Shown piece by piece: positions 10,694 to 20,662 of a stretch of DNA of 64,000 nucleotides. The notes beneath the pieces are model-generated. The model ran no database searches, was not told the DNA's origin, and worked only from the letters and a program-made list of their open reading frames with translations. Each line of letters begins with the position of its first letter. Positions within the stretch are counted from its first letter, which is position 1. A program made the position numbers and the translations under genes. The stretch is from Pseudomonadota bacterium. Its GTDB lineage: Bacteria; Pseudomonadota; Alphaproteobacteria; Micropepsales; Micropepsaceae. The DNA lies in NCBI GenBank assembly GCA_021804785.1, contig JAJZGY010000001.1, forward strand, positions 1-64,000, read 5' to 3'.

Positions 10694-11724
10694 GCGAAGG
10701 GCAACTCCATGTCGCGCGGCTCGTGGTCAAGCCAGGGTGGCACGGGAAGGCCTTTTTGACGCAGGAAGGCAGGATTGAAAAGTTTGCTCTGATAACGCGA
10801 GCCGGTATCACAGAGCACCGTGACGATGGTGTGGCCCGGCCCCATCTCCTTTGCCAGCCGGATGGCACCGGCCACGTTTATGCCGCTTGAGCCGCCTAGA
10901 CACAGCCCGTCGCGCTGCAGAAGATCGTAAAGGGTGGGCAGCATCTCCTCATCAGAAATTTCATAGGCGTCGTCGATCGGGGCGCCCTCGAGATTTGCTG
11001 TGACCCGGTTCTGGCCGATGCCTTCGGTGATCGAGGCGCCATGTGCATCCAGCTGCCCTGTTTTGATCCAGGAATAGATGGCGGCGCCGAGCGGATCAGC
11101 GGCGACGATCCGAATGTTGGGATCCCGCTCCTTAAGTGCGATCCCCGTACCGGCCAGCGTACCGCCCGTGCCGACCGCCGCGACAAATCCATCGATGCGT
11201 CCCTTGAGTTGCGCATAGATTTCGGGTCCGGTGCCTTCAATATGTGCGGCACGGTTGGCGACATTGTCGAACTGATTGGCCCAGATCGCGCCGCTGGCCT
11301 CAGTGTGGGCGAGGCGGGTCGCCAGACGTCCCGACAGTTTCACGTAATTATCGGGATCACGATAGGGTTTTGCCGGGACCTCGATGACATGCGCCCCCAT
11401 CAGGCGCAAGGCGTCCTTTTTCTCCTGACTCTGCGTCTGCGGGATAACGATGACGGTGCGAAACCCCATGGCATTGGCGACCACAGCAAGTCCGATTCCA
11501 GTGTTTCCGGCGGTGCCTTCGACAATGGTGCCGCCGGGGCGCAGCGCGCCCGTCGCAATGGCAGCGCGAACTATATACAGAGCCGCCCGATCCTTGACCG
11601 AGCCACCCGGGTTCATGAACTCGGCCTTGCCATAGATATCGCAGCCGGTCAGAGCGCTCGCATATCGCAGGCGGATGAGCGGGGTATGGCCTATTGCATC
11701 AAGAGTGTCGTTGCGGATGTCCAT
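10690..11724 (-). CDS. cysK: Cysteine synthase A-like PLP enzyme
   Basis: IGHTPLIRL, KAEFMNPGGSVKDRAALYIV, EGTAGNTGIGLAVVA, GTGGTLAGTGIALKE. Confidence 0.9.
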   Translation of the reverse strand: MDIRNDTLDAIGHTPLIRLRYASALTGCDIYGKAEFMNPGGSVKDRAALYIVRAAIATGALRPGGTIVEGTAGNTGIGLAVVANAMGFRTVIVIPQTQSQEKKDALRLMGAHVIEVPAKPYRDPDNYVKLSGRLATRLAHTEASGAIWANQFDNVANRAAHIEGTGPEIYAQLKGRIDGFVAAVGTGGTLAGTGIALKERDPNIRIVAADPLGAAIYSWIKTGQLDAHGASITEGIGQNRVTANLEGAPIDDAYEISDEEMLPTLYDLLQRDGLCLGGSSGINVAGAIRLAKEMGPGHTIVTVLCDTGSRYQSKLFNPAFLRQKGLPVPPWLDHEPRDMELPFA

Positions 11725-11774
11725 GCGACTTTAACCAGGCTAGGGCCCGACCCTAAGCCCCAGCCTGCTCACCA

Positions 11775-13196
11775 TCAAGCTTTGCCCGCAGCCTTCAGCC
11801 GGGCGAAGGCGTCCAAGGCGCGTTGCCGCCCCGTCGCAAGGTCTACGAGGGCAGTAGGATAACTCGCTCCCAGCTTGATGTTGGCTGCGTCAAGTACCGC
11901 GGCTGGCGCCAGCCACGGGCTGTGGACAAAGCGATCCGGCAGGTGGGCGAGTTCGGGAACGAAGTGGCGGACATAGTGGCCCTCCGGATCGAATCGCTGT
12001 CCCTGCAAAACCGGATTGAAGATACGAAAATAGGGTGCTGCATCCGCCCCGCAGCCGGCCACCCACTGCCAGCTTGCGCTGTTGTTGGCGAGGTCGGCAT
12101 CCACAAGTGTGTCCCAGAACCAGCGAGCACCTTCGCGCCAATCGATCAGGAGGTGCTTGACGAGGAAGGAGGCCGCGATCATGCGCACGCGATTATGCAT
12201 CCATCCGGTATTCCACAGCTGGCGCATCCCCGCATCCACGATGGGGATCCCGGTTTGGCCGCGTTGCCAGAGCGAGAGCTTGTCCGTGTCTGTGCTCCAG
12301 TCAAAGGCGGAAAACCTTGGATTGAGTGGCTCCTCGGGAAGCTGTGGATAGTGAAACAGCAGATGCCAGGAGAACTCACGCCAGGCCAGTTCGGAAAGAA
12401 ATTTCTCGTTACCACGGGCAGCAAGGGGGTGGGCATGCCAGATCTGACGCGGTGAGATTTCACCAAAATGCAGATGCGCGGAGAGCCTTGAGGTACCAGC
12501 GCGTGCCGGCCAGTCTCTGTTCTGCGCGTAATCACTGAGATCGTGATCGAAAAATTCCTTGAGGCGGGCATGAGCCCCGATCTCGCCGGGGTTCCAATAC
12601 CTCGACCAAGCGGCGGCCCAATTTGGCGACCGCGGTAGCAGGCTCCAGGCTACAAGCAGATCCGAGGTGATCGCAGGGACAAAATCCAGCCGCCGTGGAG
12701 CAGGCAGGGGGGCAGGGATGTCGCACTGGCGCAAGGCCTTCCAGAAGGGCGTAAAAACCCGAAATGCCTTGCCCTCCCGCGTTGTCAGCTGCCAGGGCTC
12801 GCGCAGCAGATTACCTGAAAAGCTATGAACCGTGACTCCCGCCGCTGTGAGCTCCGCTTTGAGTGTGCGGTCGCGCGCAACGGCGAATGGATCGTAACAA
12901 CGGTTCCAGTAGATCGCGTCGGCACCAGTTTCGGCAACGACCGCGTTCAGCACGTCCGGGGCGGGGCCGCGGCGCAGCACCAAGGTGCCACCAAGGCGGG
13001 CGAGGCGTTGTGCCAGCGCTGAAAGCGCATGATGCAACCACCAGCGGCTGGCTGCTCCGGTCGACCATTTGGCCGGTGTATTTTCGTCCCATACGAACAG
13101 GCAGACCAGTGGCGCGCCACGTGCACAGGCCGCACTGAGCGCGGCATTGTCGGCAAGACGCAAGTCCTCTCGGAACCAGACGATGGAAGGTGTCAT
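11775..13196 (-). CDS. phrB: Deoxyribodipyrimidine photo-lyase
   Basis: IVWFREDLRLADNAAL; LAWREFSWHLLFHYP; GQTGIPIVDAGMRQLWNTGWMHNRVRMI; WQWVAGCGADAAPYFRIFNP. Confidence 0.95.
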   Translation of the reverse strand: MTPSIVWFREDLRLADNAALSAACARGAPLVCLFVWDENTPAKWSTGAASRWWLHHALSALAQRLARLGGTLVLRRGPAPDVLNAVVAETGADAIYWNRCYDPFAVARDRTLKAELTAAGVTVHSFSGNLLREPWQLTTREGKAFRVFTPFWKALRQCDIPAPLPAPRRLDFVPAITSDLLVAWSLLPRSPNWAAAWSRYWNPGEIGAHARLKEFFDHDLSDYAQNRDWPARAGTSRLSAHLHFGEISPRQIWHAHPLAARGNEKFLSELAWREFSWHLLFHYPQLPEEPLNPRFSAFDWSTDTDKLSLWQRGQTGIPIVDAGMRQLWNTGWMHNRVRMIAASFLVKHLLIDWREGARWFWDTLVDADLANNSASWQWVAGCGADAAPYFRIFNPVLQGQRFDPEGHYVRHFVPELAHLPDRFVHSPWLAPAAVLDAANIKLGASYPTALVDLATGRQRALDAFARLKAAGKA

Positions 13197-13329
13197 GCGG
13201 AGATTACGCGCGAACAAGACCATCGGATCAATCACCAAAGGCAGTCTGAAATATCGCGTCATGGGTGTTCATAACAGGGAGGTCCACACAAGGCTGCCAC
13301 TTTGACACTGTTGTTGGAGGTTTTTATGC

Positions 13330-14518
13330 GTGGCCGCCGCTGCCACTTCTGATACAAAGCAACACCAGCGGCGGAATTTGTCGGTCCTGAGCCTCATGGC
13401 CGGACTGATGGGCAATGGTCTTGAGTGGTATGATTTTGGCCTTTATGGCTACTTCGCGCCACTGATTGCGGTTCGCTTTTTTCCCGCGCATGAGGCGTCC
13501 TGTCGCTCATCGCCGCCTATGCTGGCTTTGCCGTCGGATTTGCCATGCGGCCCTTCGGTGCCCTCTTTTCTGGTCTCATCGACGATCGCATGGGACGGCG
13601 CACGGTTCTGGTCGCCTCAGTTGCCCTCATGGGTCCGGCGACGACCGCGATCGGCTTGCTCCCGAATTTCCGCATGGTCGGGCTGTGGGCACCCGCTCGT
13701 CTGCTCCTGGTGCGTCTCTTCCAGGGCTTTCCGGTGAGCGGCGATTTCACTGGTTCGGTGTCCTGTCTGATTGAAACGGCGCCAGCGAACCGGCGAGGTT
13801 ATGCCGGTAGTTTTGCCAACATTGGCTCCACCGGCGGCTGTCTGCTCGCCGCAGCGATGGCCGCGGTGACCATGGCGCTCATCCATAATCACCTCTCCTG
13901 GTCTTGGGCCTGGTGGATTCCGTTCCTGGGTGCGGGCTTACTGCCGTGCTTGCCCTGTGGCTACGTCGGCACCTGCCGGAGTCGGCCTACGAACCGGATC
14001 CACCCGCGCCGACGGATACTCCGCCTCTGCTCAAGGCCTTTTGCACGCGCCCGCGTATTCTTATGTTCGTCATGCTGCTACCTCGGGTTATGGCGTCGTC
14101 ATCCTTGTGGTACCCGTGGCGGGATTACAGAGTGGCACAAGCCTGCGGCGACGTACGCTTTGCTCATCGCTTTCGGTGGCTTTCTGTAACGGCTTATGGT
14201 TTCTTCGCGCTGGCTCTGAAGGGAACAATCGTCGCAGTCGCTGTCGTCCAGCCAGGCTTTGGGGCTACGCTGGGGGGTATGGGGGTAGCGCCAGCGATGC
14301 TGGCCGAGGCGTTTCCCGGAGAATTCCGGCTAATGGCATATTCGCTTGCCTTCAATTTTGGTTTAGGACTCCGGGGGGGTACCACACCTCTGATCGCCAG
14401 GGTTCTCATCGATGCCTCGGGCGTGACTTTGGTACCTGCATTTTATCTCATGTTCGGAGCGTTCCTGGCCATGTCTCTCTACTTCATGCCGGACCGAAGG
14501 CGCGAACCGTTATTGTAA
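13330..14518 (+). pseudogene. Multiply frameshifted MFS transporter of metabolite:H+ symporter (MHS) type
   Basis: Homologous-looking segments spread over all three forward frames: GNGLEWYDFGLYGYFAPLIAVRFFP (frame 1), AAYAGFAVGFAMRPFGALFSGLIDDRMGRRTVL (frame 3), VLALWLRRHLPES (frame 2), GYGVVILVVPV (frame 1), TEWHKPAATYALLIAFGGFL (frame 3), GVAPAMLAEAFPGEFRLMAYSLAFNFGLGL (frame 2). Confidence 0.88.
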
Positions 14519-14591
14519 GACGGCTGGAGATTGTCTCAGAGCGAAGGCATGCCATTGCCAGGATTCACGACCATGCTGGAGATAGCAGACC

Positions 14592-15158
14592 ATGACTGAC
14601 AACGCACCATTGCGCGCCCATGAACATCGTGAGCACGCCGAGCATGCCGCCAAGGAGGGGGACATGTTCATTTCACTGGTGTCTATCACCATCGCCATTC
14701 TGGCGGTGATTGCCTCGGTGGCGGGCAGCCTTGAAACCATCGAAGTCAGTCAGGTCATTACCTTGTCGAGCGAGGCCGTTCTGCGACAGGACCAGGCTAC
14801 CGATGCGTGGTCGCAATATCAGGCTAACAGCATCAAAAAACACGTCTATGACGCAGCTGCCCGCCTTTCATCCTCGGCGTCGTCGGCTCTTGCCACGCTG
14901 TCAAAAGTCCAGGCCGCAAAACAGGACGAGGTGAGGCAGCGCGCCCTTTTGGCTGAAGCCGAACGTGACCATCTGATGGCAGCAAGTGAGCGCCACGAAG
15001 TCAATCATCGTTGGCTGGCCGCCGCGGCCAGTATTGTCGAAATCGCGATTGCGATCTCTACGGTGGCCATTATTACCCGACGACGTACGTTCTGGATCGC
15101 GGCAATGGGCCTTGGTGTCATCGGGTTGGCCATGCTGACCGGTACCTATCTCCTCTAG
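14592..15158 (+). CDS. DUF4337 family membrane protein
   Basis: HEHREHAEHAAKEGDMFISLVSITIAILAVIASVAGSLET ... DQATDAWSQYQANSIKKHVYD, resembles DUF4337. Confidence 0.8.
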   Translation: MTDNAPLRAHEHREHAEHAAKEGDMFISLVSITIAILAVIASVAGSLETIEVSQVITLSSEAVLRQDQATDAWSQYQANSIKKHVYDAAARLSSSASSALATLSKVQAAKQDEVRQRALLAEAERDHLMAASERHEVNHRWLAAAASIVEIAIAISTVAIITRRRTFWIAAMGLGVIGLAMLTGTYLL

Positions 15159-15253
15159 CAGAAGATGTGAGCGATCGATCGTAACGCGAACGCGCTGCAC
15201 CGCGCCGGCCTTTAAGTGATGGCCGGGACTCTGGACGCCTTGCCAAGGGAGCA

Positions 15254-16264
15254 TTGACCACGACGGCTCGCGGTTTTCCACATCAGGACACGATCGCTCT
15301 AGAACTGAGGGCTCCTGGACCCCGCAGAGGTACAGGGCGGGGGATGTCCCTCGCGGTGTTCTTACTGGTGTCGGGGCTTGTTGGGCACTGCACGATTGGC
15401 GAAGCGGTCGGACAAACGCTGGCACCACCTGTTATGGCCACCACGATGTGGATGGAGGGTGTCGTCTGGCGGGCCGCGCCAGCTGTGCGGCTAACCATGA
15501 CTGCAGGCTTGAGATCTCTGGCACCTGTCAAGGATCAGGGTGCACGTACCCGCGGCACCAAAGCTGCGGTCGCGATAGTGATGGATGATCTCGGGCCAGA
15601 TGTGACAGCGACGCGCCAGGCAATTTCCCTTCCTTCTGAAGTCACCATGTCCTTTCTTCCCTATGCGCCCGATGTCGCTGAGCTTGCGCGCGCGGCAGAA
15701 GCGCGCGGACATGAGGTGATTGTGCATGTTCCCATGCAGCCGCTTGGTCCCGAAAATCCTGGGCCCATGGCATTGGGGGTAAATCTCAGCGCCGCGGAAA
15801 ACCAGCGCCGCCTATCCTGGGATCTCTCCCGGGTTCCGGGTGCCGATGGCATCAACAATCACATGGGAAGCCGCTTTACCGCCGACCGAACGGCGCTTGT
15901 GCCGGTGCTTGAGCAATTGTCCAAAACCGGAGATTTCTTTTTTGATTCACGTACCACTGCACGCACTGTGGTCGTTCCCCTGGCGCGAGCCTTGGGGATT
16001 TTGAGTGCTGGTCGAGATGTCTTTCTCGACGACATCCAGCGTAAGAGGTACGTGCTCGGTCAGTTACGCCTCCTAAAGCAGGTCGCAGTGCGCAACGGGG
16101 TTGCCATCGCCATCGGCCATCCTCATCCCGCAACGATTCAGGCAATCCGCTGGTGGCTTGCGCATCAGCGCGGTCTGGACTTTGTACCGCTGCACACGGC
16201 GCTGCGTCTTAAAACACGCAAGGCTCTGCATGGGACGGTAAGACAGACGCGCCGCCGCGACTGA
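15254..16264 (+). CDS. Divergent polysaccharide deacetylase family protein
   Basis: VAIVMDDLGPDVTATRQAISLPSEVTMSFLPYAP ... EVIVHVPMQPLGPENPGPMAL ... INNHMGSRFTAD; possible TTG start at 15254 or ATG at 15344. Confidence 0.88.
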   Translation: MTTTARGFPHQDTIALELRAPGPRRGTGRGMSLAVFLLVSGLVGHCTIGEAVGQTLAPPVMATTMWMEGVVWRAAPAVRLTMTAGLRSLAPVKDQGARTRGTKAAVAIVMDDLGPDVTATRQAISLPSEVTMSFLPYAPDVAELARAAEARGHEVIVHVPMQPLGPENPGPMALGVNLSAAENQRRLSWDLSRVPGADGINNHMGSRFTADRTALVPVLEQLSKTGDFFFDSRTTARTVVVPLARALGILSAGRDVFLDDIQRKRYVLGQLRLLKQVAVRNGVAIAIGHPHPATIQAIRWWLAHQRGLDFVPLHTALRLKTRKALHGTVRQTRRRD

Positions 16265-16298
16265 TTAGGGCAGCAGGCCGCGGCGCCTCGGTCGGAAC

Positions 16299-17825
16299 CT
16301 AGCGTCCCTGTGCCACAGCGTAGCGCGTTGCCTCCTCGGCAGCGGCCAGTAGCGCCTTCGCCTTGTTGACGCTCTCTTCGTACTCCGCCTGCGGGACGCT
16401 ATCTGCGACCACGCCACCACCAGCCTGAACATACATCGTACCGTCCTTGACCACGGCGGTACGCAAAACAATACAGGTATCCATCGAACCGTCTGCAGCA
16501 ATGTACCCTACGGCGCCGGCGTAGACCGCACCACGCTTGTCGCGTTCGAGTTCATCTATGATCTGCATTGCGCGGATCTTGGGCGCGCCGGAGAGGGTGC
16601 CAGCCGGCAGACCTGCGGCCAGAGCATCAATGGCATCAAGCTCCGGTCTGATGCGTCCCTCCACGTTGGAGACAAGATGCATCACGTGACTGTAGCGCTC
16701 GATGAAAAAGCTGTCCGTAACTTTGACGGCGCCAGTTTGTGCGACACGTCCGACATCGTTTCGGCCCAGATCGAGCAGCATGAGGTGTTCGGCACGTTCC
16801 TTGGGATCTACCATCAGCTCATGGGCCAGCGCCTCATCTTCGGCCAGGTTTGCACCGCGCCGCCGTGTGCCCGCGATTGGGCGGATGGTGACCATGCCGT
16901 CGCGCAGCCGGACGAGAATTTCCGGGCTTGAGCCCACAATGGCAAAGCCCGGAAAGGCCAGATGATAGAGGAAGGGGGAGGGATTGAGGCGTCGCAAAGC
17001 GCGATAAAGGGCGATTGAGGGCAGCGCAAACGGTCGGCAAAAGCGCTGGCTGGGAACGACCTGGAAGATGTCACCAGCACGAATATAGTTTTTGGCAACT
17101 TCCACCATCGCGAGATATTCTTCGCGGGTTGTATTGCTCTGTGCTGCTACACCAAGGGGGAGGTTGATACCTGCCGCCGACGTGGATGGCAAAGGCCGTT
17201 CGAGTTCGGTGAGAGCCTCGTCGATGCGGGCGCGGGCGCGGGCGTAGGCCGCCGCAGCATCAACCCCGGCGCGTGGCCACACGGGCGTGACCAGTGTGAT
17301 CTCATCACGCACAGTGTCAAAGACCGCAGTAAGCGTGGGCCGCATCAAGATGGCATCAGGAAGACCGAGCGGGTCAAATTTGGGCTGGGACAGCTTTTGC
17401 GGTTCGATCAAACGTACCGTGTCATAGCCGATATAACCGAAGAGTCCGACCGCCATGGGGGGCAGGCCCGCTGGCAGGTCCATGCGTGTGGACACGACCA
17501 GCCGCCGTAGCGCCGCCAGAGGATCCTCCGCGGGACTGTCGGGAACAAAGGCGTCAGGATTGTCCTCGGCGCTGTGATTGATTTCCGCCTTGAGCTCGCG
17601 CAGACGCCAGATCAGATCCGGCTTCAGGCCGATGATGGAGTAGCGGCCGCGGCTTTCTCCACCTTGTACGCTTTCCAGAAGAAAAGCATTATCGCGGTTC
17701 TGCGCAAGTTTGAGATATACGCCGACCGGAGTCAAAAGATCGGCGACAAGCCGGCTAAAGACGACCTGCGGCTTTCCTTCGCCATAGGCTTTTGCAAAGG
17801 GCGAAAAGTCCGGTTCAATGGCCAT
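16299..17825 (-). CDS. trpE: Anthranilate synthase component I
   Basis: LLESVQGGESRGRYSIIG; GDIFQVVPSQRF; IAGTRRRGANLAEDEAL; ERYSHVMHLVSNVEG; LPAGTLSGAPKIRAMQIIDE. Confidence 0.96.
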   Translation of the reverse strand: MAIEPDFSPFAKAYGEGKPQVVFSRLVADLLTPVGVYLKLAQNRDNAFLLESVQGGESRGRYSIIGLKPDLIWRLRELKAEINHSAEDNPDAFVPDSPAEDPLAALRRLVVSTRMDLPAGLPPMAVGLFGYIGYDTVRLIEPQKLSQPKFDPLGLPDAILMRPTLTAVFDTVRDEITLVTPVWPRAGVDAAAAYARARARIDEALTELERPLPSTSAAGINLPLGVAAQSNTTREEYLAMVEVAKNYIRAGDIFQVVPSQRFCRPFALPSIALYRALRRLNPSPFLYHLAFPGFAIVGSSPEILVRLRDGMVTIRPIAGTRRRGANLAEDEALAHELMVDPKERAEHLMLLDLGRNDVGRVAQTGAVKVTDSFFIERYSHVMHLVSNVEGRIRPELDAIDALAAGLPAGTLSGAPKIRAMQIIDELERDKRGAVYAGAVGYIAADGSMDTCIVLRTAVVKDGTMYVQAGGGVVADSVPQAEYEESVNKAKALLAAAEEATRYAVAQGR

Positions 17826-17832
17826 CGCCCGT

Positions 17833-19722
17833 TTACGACCCCGTGCCCATAACCGTTCTTAAGTTCTGTTGATTGATGCTCACGCCCGCATGTACGCGCG
17901 CGGCCTGTGCAAAGAGGCTCGGTATGTCAGCGCCGATCTGTTGTCCCAGCTGGTTCTTAAACTCCGCATACTGAGGCATTTTTTGGACGAACGGCGGTGG
18001 GTGGGCCACACCAGTTATGCGCGCTATGATGAAACTCTTGCCATCGGCGGCATTGCCCATCACGGCGCTACCTGGCGGCGCAGAAAAAATTGCGCTTAGC
18101 AGCCTTGCCGGAAAGAGTGCTGAGGCCTGCCCGCGCTGCAGCCCCGGGCTGTGAACGACCGTGACCTTAAGGGCTTTGGCAATCGGACCGAGGCTGCCGT
18201 CATGGTTGGCTGTTGCTGTGAGGCTCGTCACCTTGGCAAGCAGATCGGCGTCAGTCTTGACGATGGTCCAGTCGTGCAGCGCCGTCTTTCGAACCTGTGC
18301 GAGCGGCTTCAGTTTGGGCGGTTCTATGCCACTGACCTTGATCACATAGGCGCTGCCGTCGCTGGTCTGAAACGGATCGCCCACGACGCCCACTTCGGCG
18401 CGAAAGGCCTGAGTAAGAAACTGTGGTGACGCTGGCAAAGCGGCTTTGCTTCCGTCCGGTGTGAGGCCCTGGGAATCGACCGCCTTGATATGCACAAGCT
18501 GCATACCGGCGGCCCTGGCCGCTTCTTCGAGCGTATCTCCACTTGCCTGGGCATCTTCGAACTTGTTGATGATGTCGCCGACCTTCTCATTGGCAAGCTG
18601 CTGGCGGGCCTGGGCCAAGAGCTCCGGCTTGACCTCATCGAAGCTTTTGTTGATGGCCGGCGTTATCGCGGTGACCTTGAGGAGGACATAGCCAAAGGTG
18701 CCTTTGACGGGTTGTGATACCTGACCTGGCTTCAGACTGAAGGCAGCCTTGCCACGGGCTCCACCCAAATCCTTTTCGCTGACCGAGCCCAGATCAATGT
18801 CACTGGATTTCAGGCCGCGTGCGGTGGCCAGATCCCCAAAGCTCAATCCCTTACCCAGCCGCTTGGCCGCCGCGGCGGCAGATTTTTCATCGGGAAAAGT
18901 AATCTGCTCTACCGTGCGTTTTTCCGGCACCTGGTACTTGTTGAGGTTGAGTTCATACTCGCTGTGCAGCTGCCGCTGCGTAACCTTGATACCGGGGGCA
19001 AGACTTTCGGGTGTCATCTCCGCATAGGTCAGTTCACGAAATGCCGGGGTCGAGAAGTTCTGCGGATGGGCCTTGATGAAGGCTTCCAGTTCGCTGTCGC
19101 TGGGTGGTGTCACCGGACCGATGGCAGAGGGCGCAACCGTGACATAGGAGACCGCGCGAGCCTCGTTCAGATAATCGAAAATCGCCCTGGCATAGCCGTT
19201 GGGAACTTGAAGTCCATCTGAGGTTGCCGTCAAAAGCTGGGTGCGCGCGGTATCGGCTCGCACTGCCGCAATGAAGCTCTGCTCAGTGAAGCCCGAAGCG
19301 GTGATGATCTGCAGAAATCGCTGGTGATCGAAATCGCCGTTGGGTCCCTCGAAGGCAGGAAGCTCGCGAATCTGTGAGGCCACATCCGAATCGGTCGCGG
19401 TCAGCCCGAGCTTCTGTACCACGAGGTCGATCGCGGTTCGGCTGATCATGCGCTGCAGCACATCCTGCGGCAGTCCCATGGCTCTGGCCTCACTGGGGGT
19501 TAGCGGCGTGCCGGCCCTGGTGGACTCGTTTTTGAGCTCGGTCGAGTATTCGCGCTGGAAATCGGCCTGCTCGATCTTGATCCCGCCAACGGTTGCCACC
19601 GAGGTGTCGACATCGCCACGGAAGATGTCGGCGATGCCCCACACTCCGAAACTCAGCGCCAACAAACCCAGGAAGATCGAAGCGACCCAGGACTGGGCGA
19701 AGCCGCGCATTTTTTGAAGCAT
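17833..19722 (-). CDS. ppiD: PpiD-like peptidylprolyl isomerase / SurA N-terminal domain periplasmic chaperone
   Basis: MLQKMRGFAQSWVASIFLGLLALSFGVWGIADIFRG; parvulin region SFGDLATARGLKSSDIDLGSVSEKDL. Confidence 0.9.
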   Translation of the reverse strand: MLQKMRGFAQSWVASIFLGLLALSFGVWGIADIFRGDVDTSVATVGGIKIEQADFQREYSTELKNESTRAGTPLTPSEARAMGLPQDVLQRMISRTAIDLVVQKLGLTATDSDVASQIRELPAFEGPNGDFDHQRFLQIITASGFTEQSFIAAVRADTARTQLLTATSDGLQVPNGYARAIFDYLNEARAVSYVTVAPSAIGPVTPPSDSELEAFIKAHPQNFSTPAFRELTYAEMTPESLAPGIKVTQRQLHSEYELNLNKYQVPEKRTVEQITFPDEKSAAAAAKRLGKGLSFGDLATARGLKSSDIDLGSVSEKDLGGARGKAAFSLKPGQVSQPVKGTFGYVLLKVTAITPAINKSFDEVKPELLAQARQQLANEKVGDIINKFEDAQASGDTLEEAARAAGMQLVHIKAVDSQGLTPDGSKAALPASPQFLTQAFRAEVGVVGDPFQTSDGSAYVIKVSGIEPPKLKPLAQVRKTALHDWTIVKTDADLLAKVTSLTATANHDGSLGPIAKALKVTVVHSPGLQRGQASALFPARLLSAIFSAPPGSAVMGNAADGKSFIIARITGVAHPPPFVQKMPQYAEFKNQLGQQIGADIPSLFAQAARVHAGVSINQQNLRTVMGTGS

Positions 19723-19840
19723 GGGGGCATCCGATAGTGACGATGAAAGCTCGCTGATGATAGGGAGGGCCCCTCATGGCGGCAAGGAGCAGTGCCGTCA
19801 AGGGTTCGTATGGCCGCCGGGCCGAGCAAAGGGGGATAGA

Positions 19841-20608
19841 ATGCGGGCTTTGATCGCTGGAAACTGGAAAATGCATGGCACGAGCCAGGCACTGGACGAG
19901 GTCCGCAAGCTGGCGGCCAAGGCTCAGGACCTGGCGTGTGAGTTGCTGCTCTGCCCCCCGGCGACCCTGCTGGAGCGGGCGGTTGCGGCAAGCGGCGGGC
20001 GTCTTGCCATTGGCGGACAGGATTGTCATTGGGAGCGCGCCGGCGCCTTCACCGGCGATATATCCGCCGCCATGCTGGTGGATGCGGGAGCGCGTGCGGT
20101 CATCCTCGGCCACTCTGAGAGGCGGCAGTTCCACGGCGAAAGCAGTACCCAGGTTCAGAACAAGGCCAGAGCCGGGCAGGAGGCCGGGCTCATGACCATC
20201 GTCTGTGTCGGGGAAAGCGAGGCAGAGCGCCAGGCTGGCCAGGAGAAGGCTGTGGTCGGTGAGCAGCTGGCGGCGAGCCTGCCCCCCCTGAGCGACCCCC
20301 AAAACTGCGCGGTGGCCTATGAGCCGGTTTGGGCCATCGGCAGCGGTCGCACGCCGACGCTGGAGGAGATTGCGGCAATGCACGGTTTCATCCGCGAGGG
20401 ACTATGTCGGCTTCTGGGCCCTGCTGGCGAGGCAATGCGCATTCTCTATGGCGGTTCGGTCAAGCCGGCCAATGCGGTTGAAATCCTGGCAACCGCCGAA
20501 GTCGGCGGGGCGTTGGTGGGCGGGGCAAGCCTCAAGGCTGACGATTTTCTGGCCATCGCGCGGGCGGTGACGGGTAAAATTAACCAAGACGCGCCCACAG
20601 TTCGTTAA
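19841..20608 (+). CDS. tpiA: Triose-phosphate isomerase
   Basis: MRALIAGNWKMHGT; VILGHSERRQFHGE; AYEPVWAIGSGRTPT; YGGSVKPANA. Confidence 0.97.
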   Translation: MRALIAGNWKMHGTSQALDEVRKLAAKAQDLACELLLCPPATLLERAVAASGGRLAIGGQDCHWERAGAFTGDISAAMLVDAGARAVILGHSERRQFHGESSTQVQNKARAGQEAGLMTIVCVGESEAERQAGQEKAVVGEQLAASLPPLSDPQNCAVAYEPVWAIGSGRTPTLEEIAAMHGFIREGLCRLLGPAGEAMRILYGGSVKPANAVEILATAEVGGALVGGASLKADDFLAIARAVTGKINQDAPTVR

Positions 20609-20662
20609 CTTGGCACTGCCAGCGTGGGCACGAGGCGGAATGCCCCGTCGGGCCCCGGCGAG

